NCBI RefSeq assembly: GCF_000377505.1
Contig: NZ_KB898210.1
Coordinates: 1-39,898, forward strand
Source of the DNA: Paenibacillus massiliensis 2301065 = DSM 16942
GTDB lineage: Bacteria; Bacillota; Bacilli; Paenibacillales; Paenibacillaceae
DNA length: 39,898 nucleotides
Direction: 5' to 3'
Shown here: positions 32,137 to 39,898 of the stretch, one piece after another
How positions within the stretch are numbered: the stretch's first letter is position 1
Layout: the number at the start of each line of letters is the position of its first letter
The notes under the pieces: generated by a model
What the model was told of the DNA's origin: nothing
The model's input: the letters and a program-made list of their open reading frames with translations, nothing else
Database searches by the model: none
Position numbers and translations under genes: made by a program

Positions 32137-33915
32137 CTACTCGGCAGATACGGCAACAGAGAACTCCGCATCAATAGAGTCCAGAGATGCTGTCAAGGCG
32201 TGCACATGAATGGTCCAATTTCCGGCAACAGGTAAGATTTCTGTAGCTGTGAACGGCTGCTCTGCTTGGGCAGGTATGATAAACTCCTGCGCTGTGCGCT
32301 CAGTCTGCTCCGGTATAAGGGTCAGCGTCACCTGTTGTATGCCTTCGACAGGCACATTCGCCTGATCCGTGAACGTTACCTCGAGGGTGCTACTGCCAAC
32401 CCGCGTCGGTTGGACCGTCAATGTGACCTGATGATTGGCTTCATCCGTCTGGGTAGCCTGGAAGGAAGCGTTGGCTACCGGAGATGGAGATGTCGTTGTA
32501 GATGGAGCCGGTGTAGGTGACAAATGAGTCAACAGCGCTGCGAGTAGCAGGACAGCGATCCCCGCCCCCAGCTCCCATCGGATACCCTTACCTATCGGAG
32601 GGACTTCCTGTGGCTTGCGCACCTTGCGGAACTGAATGCCTGCAATCCCGAGCATAATCAGCATCAGGAGGGCTTTGCCTAGCAGGGTCCAGCCGTAACC
32701 AGTCGATACGAGTGCCTCTAGTGAAGGCAGGTATTCAAATGAGGTATAGACCCCCGTCCCAAGCAACAGCGCTGTCGCCACAATGCCCCAGCCGCCGAAG
32801 CCTCGCAGCAGGTCACCCATGAGGAGCTTGTGCTCTTCGGGGTCCATTACACGCCGTTGTACGCTCATACAGATCAGCATCACGCTAAGCGATCCGATCC
32901 AGAAGGCTGCTGCTGCAAAATGCACCCAATCAGCCAAGATGGCTGCTATAGGCAACGAAGCCGCTGCTGCATGCCCTACAGAGGCCTTGGCCAGCATAAT
33001 AGCCAGAGTCAAAATCACAGTAAAGTGTGCGTATCGGCGTTGCTTGGCAAGAGGCTGCTCACGGTCATGTGCATAGATCATAGTGACACTGATGATCAGC
33101 AGCAGCATAACTTGAACGAACCATAGCTGGCCTGCATGAGTGAAGCGTAGTGCCTCTCCGATGAGTTGCCCACTGAATCCTTGGGCGATAGGTACAGCAG
33201 CATCCCAGGAGACCTGAAGGGGAAGCGCCAGAATTACGGCAACAGCGAGGGCGGCATATCCGCTCCATAACAAGGCAGGGAGATGTGGAATGGTCAGTGC
33301 TCGTAGCCTGTTTCTGGCTGTTTGCTTATCAATGCTGCTGTCCTTCCCGGAGTCTGTGGTACCCCAGCCCTGTTGTAGTACATACAGTCGAAACACAAGC
33401 CCTCCAAAGAGCAGCGATATCCCCAGGTACATCAGCCAGCGAATCAGAACGAGGTCGATACGAGTCTGCTCAGTCTCGCCAGAGCTGATCGGCGTTGTAG
33501 TCAGGGGGAGTTCCCCGGTCTGCCCAGCCAGAGCAACTTGAAACGGAATGATCCCTTCAATTCGGTGTCCATCCGCAGAGATTGCCCGCCACTGTATGGT
33601 GTAGACCCCGGAAGGCAGATCGGCCTTCAGATCCCCTTCCATTACGTTGGAGTTAGTCGGCAAGAGTCTGGCTTCACCTGTATCTACACGCTGCCCATCC
33701 TGATTTGTCACCTGAATGGACATGAACGCAGTCTGTAGCGGTTCGTTGAAGGTTAGCTCAACTCGTTCGGGTGCCTCCTCAAGTACCGCATTGGCTTCTG
33801 GAGAGGATTGGATCAGTGAGGCATGTCCCCAAGCGACCCCAGGTAACCCCAGTATGCCTAACATGCAGAGGACGGTGATCAGGATGGTCACTGCCCGACG
33901 GTGTATGATGAGCAT
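32137..33915 (-). CDS. ycnJ: CopC-CopD fusion copper transport protein, YcnJ-like
   Basis: A 592-residue protein. The signal peptide ends VAWG, leaving HASLIQSSPEANAVL; this N-terminal His and the later DGHRIEG supply CopC copper ligands. CopC domain ~30-130, then CopD with about eight membrane segments (~155-450), then an extracytoplasmic YtkA/FixH-like beta domain (~475-590) rich in Thr and Val. ATG 33915 follows GGGAGG at ~11 bases. It imports or handles copper at the membrane and is the first gene of the pair with ycnI. Control by copper is expected, but no recognised CsoR or YcnK site is visible. Confidence 0.9.
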   Translation of the reverse strand: MLIIHRRAVTILITVLCMLGILGLPGVAWGHASLIQSSPEANAVLEEAPERVELTFNEPLQTAFMSIQVTNQDGQRVDTGEARLLPTNSNVMEGDLKADLPSGVYTIQWRAISADGHRIEGIIPFQVALAGQTGELPLTTTPISSGETEQTRIDLVLIRWLMYLGISLLFGGLVFRLYVLQQGWGTTDSGKDSSIDKQTARNRLRALTIPHLPALLWSGYAALAVAVILALPLQVSWDAAVPIAQGFSGQLIGEALRFTHAGQLWFVQVMLLLIISVTMIYAHDREQPLAKQRRYAHFTVILTLAIMLAKASVGHAAAASLPIAAILADWVHFAAAAFWIGSLSVMLICMSVQRRVMDPEEHKLLMGDLLRGFGGWGIVATALLLGTGVYTSFEYLPSLEALVSTGYGWTLLGKALLMLIMLGIAGIQFRKVRKPQEVPPIGKGIRWELGAGIAVLLLAALLTHLSPTPAPSTTTSPSPVANASFQATQTDEANHQVTLTVQPTRVGSSTLEVTFTDQANVPVEGIQQVTLTLIPEQTERTAQEFIIPAQAEQPFTATEILPVAGNWTIHVHALTASLDSIDAEFSVAVSAE

Positions 33916-34068
33916 GAGTCATGCGACCTCCCTTAATAAAAATTTAGTTCCAATGCTAGTATACGAAAGTTCATTATAAAGTCTTGCTGGCAAGTGCGAA
34001 CATCACCATATAGGGCTATAAAAATGTGTTTTATACGATTAAATTTGACGATTATATGAAAAATCGGC

Positions 34069-34161
34069 AAAAAAGACGCACTACGATAACAGCAGATCCA
34101 CCTTTGCACCTCCTGTGCACGGCCTCTTGGTCTAATCTCTGCATGTATAGTATGCGTCTTT
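34069..34161 (-). ncRNA. branched terminator-like leader element with a tiny ORF
   Basis: On the minus strand AAAGACGCA pairs with TGCGTCTTT (outer arms 34153-34161 and 34072-34080) and ends in six T. The ~70-base interior folds further: GCAGA/TCTGC, ACC/GGT and TGCAC/GTGCA. Within it AGGAGG is followed 7 bases later by GTG-GAT-CTG-CTG-TTA-TCG-TAG (34101-34081), a six-residue ORF (MDLLLS) whose stop abuts the 3' arm of the terminator. It lies between the second kinase/regulator pair and ycnJ. It may simply end the upstream operon, or be an attenuator or small RNA. Confidence 0.45.
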
Positions 34162-34261
34162 AGTATGTGTTTATAGCATGAGTCTATGTTATGACTTCTC
34201 GTAAGTATCGAATTACGCTGCATTAGAGCCATTGTTCATTTGGATAGCTGAGCCAAAATCA

Positions 34262-34927
34262 TTACCGGGAAGTTCCGGGGTCGCGCTCGACCAGGCCTTG
34301 CTCGATGGCATAACGCGTAAGCTGTACTCGATTCTCCAACTGCAGCTTGTGCAGGATGTTCTTGAGATGATTCTTCACGGTCTGCTCCGAGATGAAGAGG
34401 CCTTCGCCGATCTCACGATTGGTCTTGCCTGAAGCGACCCAATTGAGAATCTCGCGCTCGCGTGCAGTCAAGCCATGTGCTGCCTCGTTCCCCTTCGGTG
34501 AGGTTGGGAATTCCTGCAGTATCCGATAAGCCAGCTCTCGGCTGAGTGGCGCGTCTTCCCTTACGATGGCTTGCAGGTACTCCAGCCAAGTGGAGGGAGA
34601 CAGATTCTTCAATAAATATCCCTGAGCTCCTCGCTTCAATGCTTCGAACAGGTGCGTTACATCGTCCGATACGGTAATAATCACAATCTTGACATATGGA
34701 AAGCGCAGCTTGATCAAGCTCGTAGCTTCTAGTCCGTTCATATCGGGCATGCGTATGTCCATTAGCAGCACGTCGGGCATCAGCTCCTCGGTCAACGTTA
34801 ATGCTTCGGCCCCACTGGAGGCTTCGGCAATAATCTCAAAGGAGTCGTCTTCAGACAGAATGTCCCGTACAGCCTCACGTGCATGTGCAGAATCATCGGC
34901 GATCATAACGCGGACAGGTAGATTCAT
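34262..34927 (-). CDS. NarL/LuxR-family response regulator
   Basis: A 221-residue regulator. The receiver domain has phospho-acceptor Asp57 in VLLMDIRMPDMNG and YLLKNLSP; the C-terminal LuxR helix-turn-helix has LTAREREILNWVASGKTNREIGEGLFISEQTVKNHL. It overlaps the kinase gene by 4 bp (ATGA). The target genes are unknown; the adjacent copper genes and the branched leader are candidates by position. Confidence 0.92.
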   Translation of the reverse strand: MNLPVRVMIADDSAHAREAVRDILSEDDSFEIIAEASSGAEALTLTEELMPDVLLMDIRMPDMNGLEATSLIKLRFPYVKIVIITVSDDVTHLFEALKRGAQGYLLKNLSPSTWLEYLQAIVREDAPLSRELAYRILQEFPTSPKGNEAAHGLTAREREILNWVASGKTNREIGEGLFISEQTVKNHLKNILHKLQLENRVQLTRYAIEQGLVERDPGTSR

Positions 34928-35760
34928 GCCTGTACCTCCTTGCTGATTTCAAGTGTTGTCTGGCCATTCGATCGGGCGAATCGGAACATCCAGCCGAGTC
35001 TCTCACTGCGTTCTTTGGTGATTTGTAGTCCATAGTGGTCTTTACGCTCCAGAGGATGATCGTCGAATCCTACGCCATTATCGGCAATAATGACTCTCCA
35101 GCCCTGCCCCGGCAGACGTTCACCCTTTACGTTCACCTCTGTGGCTTGAGCATGCTTTCGGACATTCAATAGCCCTTCTCTTATACAGGCAAGCAGTTCA
35201 ATCTGCTCCAAGGCAGTAAGCTGCTTGTCTTGAATGTCCCAGTCTAGTCCGGCCTGCGGGTAGACATCCCTCGTAATGTCCTCTACGCGCTGCAGCAATG
35301 CGGAGAATTCCGCTGACGGATGTGTAGGCTCGACCTCTCTCAGATTGGAGATGGCCTGGCGGACATAGCGATCCATTTCATGTAGAGTCTTGCGGATGCC
35401 GCTCCAGAATTGCGGTGAGGCTGCAGCTTCTGCTGAGCGTTCTGCCTTATCCACCTTTACCGATAGTAGAAAAAGGGACTGAGCAATACCATCATGTAGC
35501 TCTCTTGCAAGCAGCTCTCTGGACTCCAGCTGGTCTTTGGCAGCCCGTTCACGCTCCAACTCCGCTCGTGCCGTCTCCATCATATGGAACAGCCTGTTCA
35601 GCAGCGTAATACTGACGAGGAGTAGAATAACAGGGGTCAGCCAATTGCCCAGTTCCATAGAAATGTAGGGCATCAGGAACTGATGTCGAACATACTCCCA
35701 TAATCCGACTGTAACTGCAGGAATGAACAGAATCATCCGCTTGATATCTCTGTAGGTCAT
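34924..35760 (-). CDS. membrane sensor histidine kinase, HisKA_3 type
   Basis: A 278-residue kinase. Two closely spaced membrane helices (~8-28 and ~38-58) leave almost no extracellular loop, so it probably senses within the membrane or responds to a partner. The phospho-acceptor His lies in ARELHDGIAQSLF; the HATPase_c domain has EGLLNVRKHAQA and ADNGVGFDD. ATG follows AAAGGAG at 7 bases. It is the partner of the overlapping regulator. It is smaller than LiaS-type sensors but of the same general class. Confidence 0.9.
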   Translation of the reverse strand: MTYRDIKRMILFIPAVTVGLWEYVRHQFLMPYISMELGNWLTPVILLLVSITLLNRLFHMMETARAELERERAAKDQLESRELLARELHDGIAQSLFLLSVKVDKAERSAEAAASPQFWSGIRKTLHEMDRYVRQAISNLREVEPTHPSAEFSALLQRVEDITRDVYPQAGLDWDIQDKQLTALEQIELLACIREGLLNVRKHAQATEVNVKGERLPGQGWRVIIADNGVGFDDHPLERKDHYGLQITKERSERLGWMFRFARSNGQTTLEISKEVQA

Positions 35761-35789
35761 GTACTCTCCTTTACTGTCGAATTCAGGTT

Positions 35790-37622
35790 CTATACCTGAT
35801 CCGATACAGGGCGTATGCTTGTGATGTATTCAATGAAAATCTCTGTAAGGACCGGATCGAATTGGGTGCCGGAGCATTTACGTAGCTCGTTCAAGCCTTC
35901 ATCGAAGGTCTTCGTTCGTTGGTAGGGTCTCTCTGTCGTCATGGCGTCAAAGGAATCAATGATGGTTAGCATCCTGCATAGCCAGGGAATCTCTTCGCCG
36001 GCAAAGCCATAAGGATATCCGCCGCCATCATAACGCTCATGATGCAGCTCGATGAAGGGGATGAGCTCTGCGAAGCGGCCATTCGCCTCTACTATACGTT
36101 TACCCCAGGTTACATGTCCCTTCACCATATTCCATTCGTCACAGGTCAGTGGCTCCTTCTTGTTCAAAATCGACCAGGGTATTTCCAGCTTGCCAATATC
36201 ATGAATCAGGGCCCCCAGCACGAAGCGGGATCTCTCTTCAGGACTGAGGTTCAGTACTTTGCTGATATCGTTGGCGTATTTGAACACCCGTTTGGAGTGC
36301 TTGAAGGTGTCGATGTCCTTGTACAGGAACAGCTTGAGCTGCTGCTCGATATCGTTAATATCTTGCTTCAGATCAATGGCACGCTCCAGGTTGTCGAGGC
36401 TGCCGGTGATATGAACGGTATTCTTCCCTTGTCTTTTGGCATAATAGAGTGCCTTATCAGCTCGTTCTACCAACTGTGATTTATCATAAATGTCTATCCG
36501 ATATTCGGCAATCCCCGCAGAGAAGGACAGACAGCCGTGCGGAAATATCTCCACACCTTCAAATAGAGAGTCATTCAGACGCTTGCGCAGTCGATTGACG
36601 AAGAGAGCGGCTTCATCAGCATGGTATCCAGGGAGCAGCAGGGAGAATTCCTCGCCGCCATAGCGGTAGGCTGTAATATCGGTATCTTCTGTCTCCTTCA
36701 GTAACAGAGCACCTACAAATCCAAGTAACTGATCTCCCTTCAGATGGCCAAAATGGTCGTTATACGCCTTGAAGTCATCAATGTCGATTAGCGCCAAAGA
36801 TAAGGGAGTACTGTTTCCTCTCGCCGTCTTCACATTACAATTCAACACATTCTCGAACTGCGTATGGTTAAATAATCCGGTCCTCTGGTCTACATTCGCC
36901 TTCTGCTCGACATCACGGAACATATGGAACAGCAGCTTGAAGGCATGTGAGAGCAGACTGCTGAGTGCCAAAAAGATAGCCAGTCCCAGGAATCCATTAT
37001 GATACAACAGAACCGTCAGCACGAGCGATAGCAGGAGAGTGCATACGTACACAAGCAAGGATTCTGCAAAAAATGCTTTGCGAAGCTCGCTAAGGGATTC
37101 CTTGTAGGCAATATAGAAGTACAAGCCGAGAGTGAGCGTATTGATGACAAAATAAGTGATCATTGCCAGAAGATATGCTGCAAGCTGAGAACTGTCCAGC
37201 GGACCTGTCTGTCCTCCGCTAGCTGTAAATACCAGTGTCGCCACAAACATGGACATGGAGTAGATGGAGAAATTGACAGCGTGCTTCCACCATGACAGCG
37301 ATTGTTCACGCACGGCCGCAATGATACTGCTCAGCAGCAGGATGAAAATAGCCATCTCCAGGCTGTATACGAAAATGCAGGCCAGATATACCGAGGTGTC
37401 CATAGACTGCTTATTGCTCGCCGGGGGAATCTGGAAGGTAAAGTGCTCCAGTACCATTACGGCGCCCAGTAGTGCATACACAACTATCCATTGCTCAAGG
37501 GAATAATGGAGAAAGGACAGATGATTCGCATACGCAAAGACACTGGCACCGAGCAAGCAAATGCTGAGAATATAAATCCGGATCGGTGTGACGAGCGGAA
37601 GCAACAGATTAAATAACCTCAT
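35790..37622 (-). CDS. membrane GGDEF and HD-GYP protein (cyclic-di-GMP synthesis/breakdown)
   Basis: A 610-residue protein. About seven N-terminal membrane segments (~8-230), a GGDEF domain (~250-405) with active-site GGEEF in YRYGGEEFSLLLPGYH, and a C-terminal HD-GYP domain (~420-600) with HDIGKLEIP, GHVTWGKR and HHERYDGGGYPYG. Both active sites look intact, so it may make and degrade cyclic-di-GMP under control of the membrane sensor. ATG 37622 is chosen because AAGGAG lies 7 bases upstream; an ATG six codons earlier has none. It sits directly after the small-peptide gene and its terminator. Confidence 0.92.
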   Translation of the reverse strand: MRLFNLLLPLVTPIRIYILSICLLGASVFAYANHLSFLHYSLEQWIVVYALLGAVMVLEHFTFQIPPASNKQSMDTSVYLACIFVYSLEMAIFILLLSSIIAAVREQSLSWWKHAVNFSIYSMSMFVATLVFTASGGQTGPLDSSQLAAYLLAMITYFVINTLTLGLYFYIAYKESLSELRKAFFAESLLVYVCTLLLSLVLTVLLYHNGFLGLAIFLALSSLLSHAFKLLFHMFRDVEQKANVDQRTGLFNHTQFENVLNCNVKTARGNSTPLSLALIDIDDFKAYNDHFGHLKGDQLLGFVGALLLKETEDTDITAYRYGGEEFSLLLPGYHADEAALFVNRLRKRLNDSLFEGVEIFPHGCLSFSAGIAEYRIDIYDKSQLVERADKALYYAKRQGKNTVHITGSLDNLERAIDLKQDINDIEQQLKLFLYKDIDTFKHSKRVFKYANDISKVLNLSPEERSRFVLGALIHDIGKLEIPWSILNKKEPLTCDEWNMVKGHVTWGKRIVEANGRFAELIPFIELHHERYDGGGYPYGFAGEEIPWLCRMLTIIDSFDAMTTERPYQRTKTFDEGLNELRKCSGTQFDPVLTEIFIEYITSIRPVSDQV

Positions 37623-37663
37623 TTTGATTCTCCTTGCCATGGTTATGTATCAGCATTTTCATG

Positions 37664-37700
37664 AGAAAATAAAAAAAACAGGCTGGTAACCAGCCTGTGT
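37664..37700 (-). terminator. terminator after the 31-residue peptide gene
   Basis: On the minus strand ACAGGCTGG-TTA-CCAGCCTGT is a perfect 9-bp stem followed by eight T. It lies 28 bases after the peptide stop codon and before the GGDEF/HD-GYP gene, so the peptide message ends here. Confidence 0.9.
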
Positions 37701-37727
37701 CCAATCTGTCAGGAACAAGACTGGTCG

Positions 37728-37823
37728 CTAGCCTCCGATCTTGTACCCGGAAGTCAAGGCAATGACAGCAGATACAATAATGATGGCATTGATAAGGACG
37801 CGAGAGTATTTGAGTGACTTCAT
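37728..37823 (-). CDS. 31-residue hydrophobic peptide
   Basis: ATG 37823 lies 9 bases after GAGGAGGTAATCC, which differs from the perfect anti-16S complement by one base, so translation should be very strong. The peptide has a basic N-terminus (MKSLKYSR), a hydrophobic stretch (VLINAIIIVSAVIALTS) and the tail GYKIGG. This is the shape of a short membrane peptide or a signal-like pheromone precursor. It follows the DUF5317 gene after 73 bp and has its own terminator. No family recognised. Confidence 0.7.
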   Translation of the reverse strand: MKSLKYSRVLINAIIIVSAVIALTSGYKIGG

Positions 37824-37856
37824 ATAGGATTACCTCCTCTCTTGGAGTATAGAGAC

Positions 37857-37889
37857 AGCAAGATGATTGCTAGTGTCGGCAATCTTGCT
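37857..37889 (-). other. hairpin between the DUF5317 and peptide genes
   Basis: AGCAAGAT-ATTGC and GCAAT-CTTGCT pair almost perfectly across an 8-base loop, with no T-run on the minus strand. It could be a processing or stability element that makes the peptide message more abundant than the upstream cistron. Confidence 0.55.
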
Positions 37890-37896
37890 ATGGATA

Positions 37897-38487
37897 TCAG
37901 GCATGATGCGGATTAGCGCTACTATATCCCTTCTTCTTGGGCACCATCAAATGCTGTATCAGAAAGAAGATTCCCAGATTCATAATGACATCTCCGATAC
38001 TAATGACCTGTGTTCGTGGATATGGGCTGGATAATGGAATAATATCCCCGAGAAAGGGTAAGCGCGTGTAGGTGTCCATCATGACATGCTTGGATATGAC
38101 TTCCCCGGATGATAGCAGCTCCATATAATATGGACCAAGTACCGTCGAAGCCGTCAGAGACACAGGCATCCGCCCGCCATTGACCGCCATGGCCAGAAAA
38201 TTAAGCAGCACGCCTATCAGAATGAGTGTAAACCCCGGATGATGTCGATTGAGCCACAGAAAGATCATTCCTGTGACATATACCGCCATGAACAGTATGC
38301 CATTCATAGATGCCAGTAACGCGAACTTGCCTTGCAGGTAGAAAATAACGAGTTGTACAAGCAGTAGCAGAGGGAATACCCAACCAGCCTTTAATCTCAG
38401 CTGACCCAGCCGGCGGAGCCCTTCAAGCTGCCACCCACCTCTAAAAAAGCCGACAACAATACCAATGATAATTCCGTCATAGACCAT
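37897..38487 (-). CDS. DUF5317 family membrane protein
   Basis: A 196-residue integral membrane protein with about five hydrophobic segments. It starts MVYDGIIIGIVVGFFRGGWQL and contains LGQLRLKAGWVFPLLLLVQL, NFLAMAVNGGRMPVS and FLGDIIPLSSPYPRTQVISIGDVIMNLGIF, which fit DUF5317. The Asn-Gly-Gly-Arg-Met-Pro block and the Gly-Asp repeats are the most conserved-looking parts. Function unknown. ATG follows GGAGAG at 5 bases. It probably shares a transcript with the peptide gene downstream. Confidence 0.8.
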   Translation of the reverse strand: MVYDGIIIGIVVGFFRGGWQLEGLRRLGQLRLKAGWVFPLLLLVQLVIFYLQGKFALLASMNGILFMAVYVTGMIFLWLNRHHPGFTLILIGVLLNFLAMAVNGGRMPVSLTASTVLGPYYMELLSSGEVISKHVMMDTYTRLPFLGDIIPLSSPYPRTQVISIGDVIMNLGIFFLIQHLMVPKKKGYSSANPHHA

Positions 38488-38655
38488 GGCAGCTCTCCAG
38501 TTTCATAAAATAGATGTAATAGAAATATTCGACATATATATGGAAAATCCTTCTATATTTTTTCGAGAACTAGGCAATTTATTATAAATAAAAAATCCGG
38601 ATTATGTCTCTGATCACCATAATTAGTAGTTCCCTCAAGTATATTGAAAGTTAAA

Positions 38656-39898
38656 ATGCCAGAACGACTTACAATATATCGGAACGGTAATACCGTGCAA
38701 TATCGCTACAATGGCGATGGACTGTTGACCGGGCGCATCGAAAGCGGCGTGGAGACTCGGTATTACTACGATGAGGACCAGATTATCGCAGAGGCTACTG
38801 TAGAGCAGGGTACACCGAAGCTGAAGGCCAGTTACATCCGCGGTAATCGACTAGAGGCGATCCGCTATGCAGATGGTCGTGAGGCGTACCCGGTATATAA
38901 CGGTCATGGAGATATCGTGCAGCTGCAGGATGCAGCGGGGGCGGTGCTGGCCGAGTATACGTATGACATCTGGGGGAACCCGCTAGAGGATTCGAGTAAC
39001 GCAGCTGCTGTCCACAACCCGTTCCGTTACTCGGGCGAGCTATGGGATGATGCGGTGGATCTGCAATACCTGCGTGCTCGCTGGTATGACCCATCTGTAG
39101 GGCGATTCCTGAATGAGGATACCTTTGAGGGCGAACTAGATGATCCACTGACCTTGAATTTGTATACGTATGTGATTAATAATCCACTGAAGTATGTGGA
39201 TTCAACAGGGAATAGACACGAGGCTGGAGCAGGCTGGGGTGGATTTGTAGGGGACAAAAATGTTTCACTTGAGCCTTGGAAGGGCTGGAGTGGTCCTGCC
39301 GGAAGTACGATTAATTTCCTGCTGCTGGATGATGTGAATACCCTGCGAGATCCGAATGCTGCGAATTACGAAAAAACATTGGCGGTCGCAGGCTTTATAC
39401 CGATGGGGAAATTTGTTGGCAAAGGCTATAAGGTCGTAAAGTATGCAAGTAAAGAAGGCAGAGTAATCTTCATCCGAATCTCAGATGATGTAGCTGAGAA
39501 GATTAATAAGCTGAGGAAGAAGAAGGTTCCTTCCTGTAACTGCTTTGCCGCAGGAACGAAGGTTCAGACCGACGAAGGTGAGAAGAATATTGAGGACATT
39601 GAAGTCGGAGATCAGGTTCTTGCCAAGGATGAGAGTGATCCAGAGGGAGATTTAGGTTACAAGGAAGTCACCGCTTTATATCGCAACCAGCGTGATGATA
39701 TTATTAAGCTACATGCCGGGGAGCAAGTCATCGAGACGACCGACAATCATCCGTTCTGGGTGGAAGGGAAAGGTTGGATTTTCGCTGATGAGCTTCAGGT
39801 CGGGGACAAACTCCAGAAGGCCGATGGAAGCAACCTGAAGATTGATAAGGTTGAATTCCTTAAGCTGGACAAGCCAATCACGGTGTATAACTTCACAG
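38656..39898 (+). CDS. Rhs/YD-repeat C-terminal fragment with HINT domain (partial)
   Basis: One uninterrupted frame of 414 codons to the right edge. Residues ~1-150 are the last YD repeats and the Rhs core end (YTYDIWGNPL, GELWDDAVDLQYLRARWYDPSVGRF, NLYTYVINNPLKYVDSTGN). A variable segment follows (~175-290). From SCNCFAAGTKVQTDEGEKNI comes a HINT fold with TTDNHPFWVEGKGW and GDKL, still open at the edge (VYNFT). The usual >1000-residue core and signal are absent, and no ribosome site precedes ATG 38656, so this looks 5'-truncated: an orphan toxin tip or pseudogene. HINT domains of this class release C-terminal toxins; any toxin would lie beyond the window. Confidence 0.8.
   Translation, partial: MPERLTIYRNGNTVQYRYNGDGLLTGRIESGVETRYYYDEDQIIAEATVEQGTPKLKASYIRGNRLEAIRYADGREAYPVYNGHGDIVQLQDAAGAVLAEYTYDIWGNPLEDSSNAAAVHNPFRYSGELWDDAVDLQYLRARWYDPSVGRFLNEDTFEGELDDPLTLNLYTYVINNPLKYVDSTGNRHEAGAGWGGFVGDKNVSLEPWKGWSGPAGSTINFLLLDDVNTLRDPNAANYEKTLAVAGFIPMGKFVGKGYKVVKYASKEGRVIFIRISDDVAEKINKLRKKKVPSCNCFAAGTKVQTDEGEKNIEDIEVGDQVLAKDESDPEGDLGYKEVTALYRNQRDDIIKLHAGEQVIETTDNHPFWVEGKGWIFADELQVGDKLQKADGSNLKIDKVEFLKLDKPITVYNFT

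Noticed and set aside
33065..33541. Open frames opposite or within ycnJ
   Set aside because: They are shadows of the membrane-domain coding sequence without start signals.

Overview
The window comes from a low-to-mid GC Gram-positive bacterium of the order Bacillales, most likely Paenibacillus. This is inferred from strong AGGAGG-type ribosome sites, frequent TTG starts, an rRNA operon followed by a 21-gene tRNA cluster, a glnQHMP-ordered glutamine transporter, a ycnJ/ycnI copper pair, YesM/YesN-type sugar-transport regulators and an Fnr with a C-terminal cysteine cluster. Species cannot be settled from the sequence alone.

Layout. 1-2519: the 3' end of a 23S rRNA, a 5S rRNA, 21 tRNA genes and an intrinsic terminator; every amino acid except Trp is represented. 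2665-6157: a respiratory/oxygen control island. A GAF protein and a PAS-kinase/NarL-type regulator pair lie on the minus strand and an fnr gene diverges from them; the pair's promoter is interwoven with the terminator of the GAF gene. 6476-6743: a small minus-strand ORF behind a perfect Fur box. 7029-13283: a carbohydrate ABC importer (lipoprotein, two permeases) with its YesM/YesN-type two-component system. 13364-16371: a flavin split-barrel protein and a secreted protein made of nine Ig-like domains.

16596-20552 is a metabolite-controlled region. L-serine dehydratase (sdaAB-sdaAA, minus strand) sits behind a tandem glycine riboswitch whose terminator overlaps aptamer 2. Divergently, an uncharacterised FAD oxidoreductase lies behind PurR-like boxes and a purine riboswitch whose terminator would exclude the ligand-bound fold, so both look like ON switches. 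20645-23749: glnP, glnM, glnH and glnQ on the minus strand; glnQ appears to start at CTG. 24219-28587: a DUF985 cupin, a DUF4261 protein, an aldo/keto reductase and a DUF445 membrane protein. 29206-30969: a methyl-accepting chemotaxis protein.

31180-35760: copper proteins YcnI and YcnJ (CopC-CopD fusion), then a second kinase/NarL pair, with a branched terminator-like RNA element containing a six-codon ORF between them. 35790-38487: a GGDEF plus HD-GYP membrane enzyme, a 31-residue hydrophobic peptide gene that ORF length cut-offs miss (very strong ribosome site, own terminator), and a DUF5317 membrane protein. 38656-39898: the C-terminal part of an Rhs/YD-repeat protein with a HINT domain, lacking most of the Rhs core and running off the right edge.

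The strongest candidates for undescribed biology are the peptide/DUF5317/cyclic-di-GMP enzyme neighbourhood, the purine-switched oxidoreductase, the glycine-switched serine dehydratase, and the branched leader element upstream of the copper genes.
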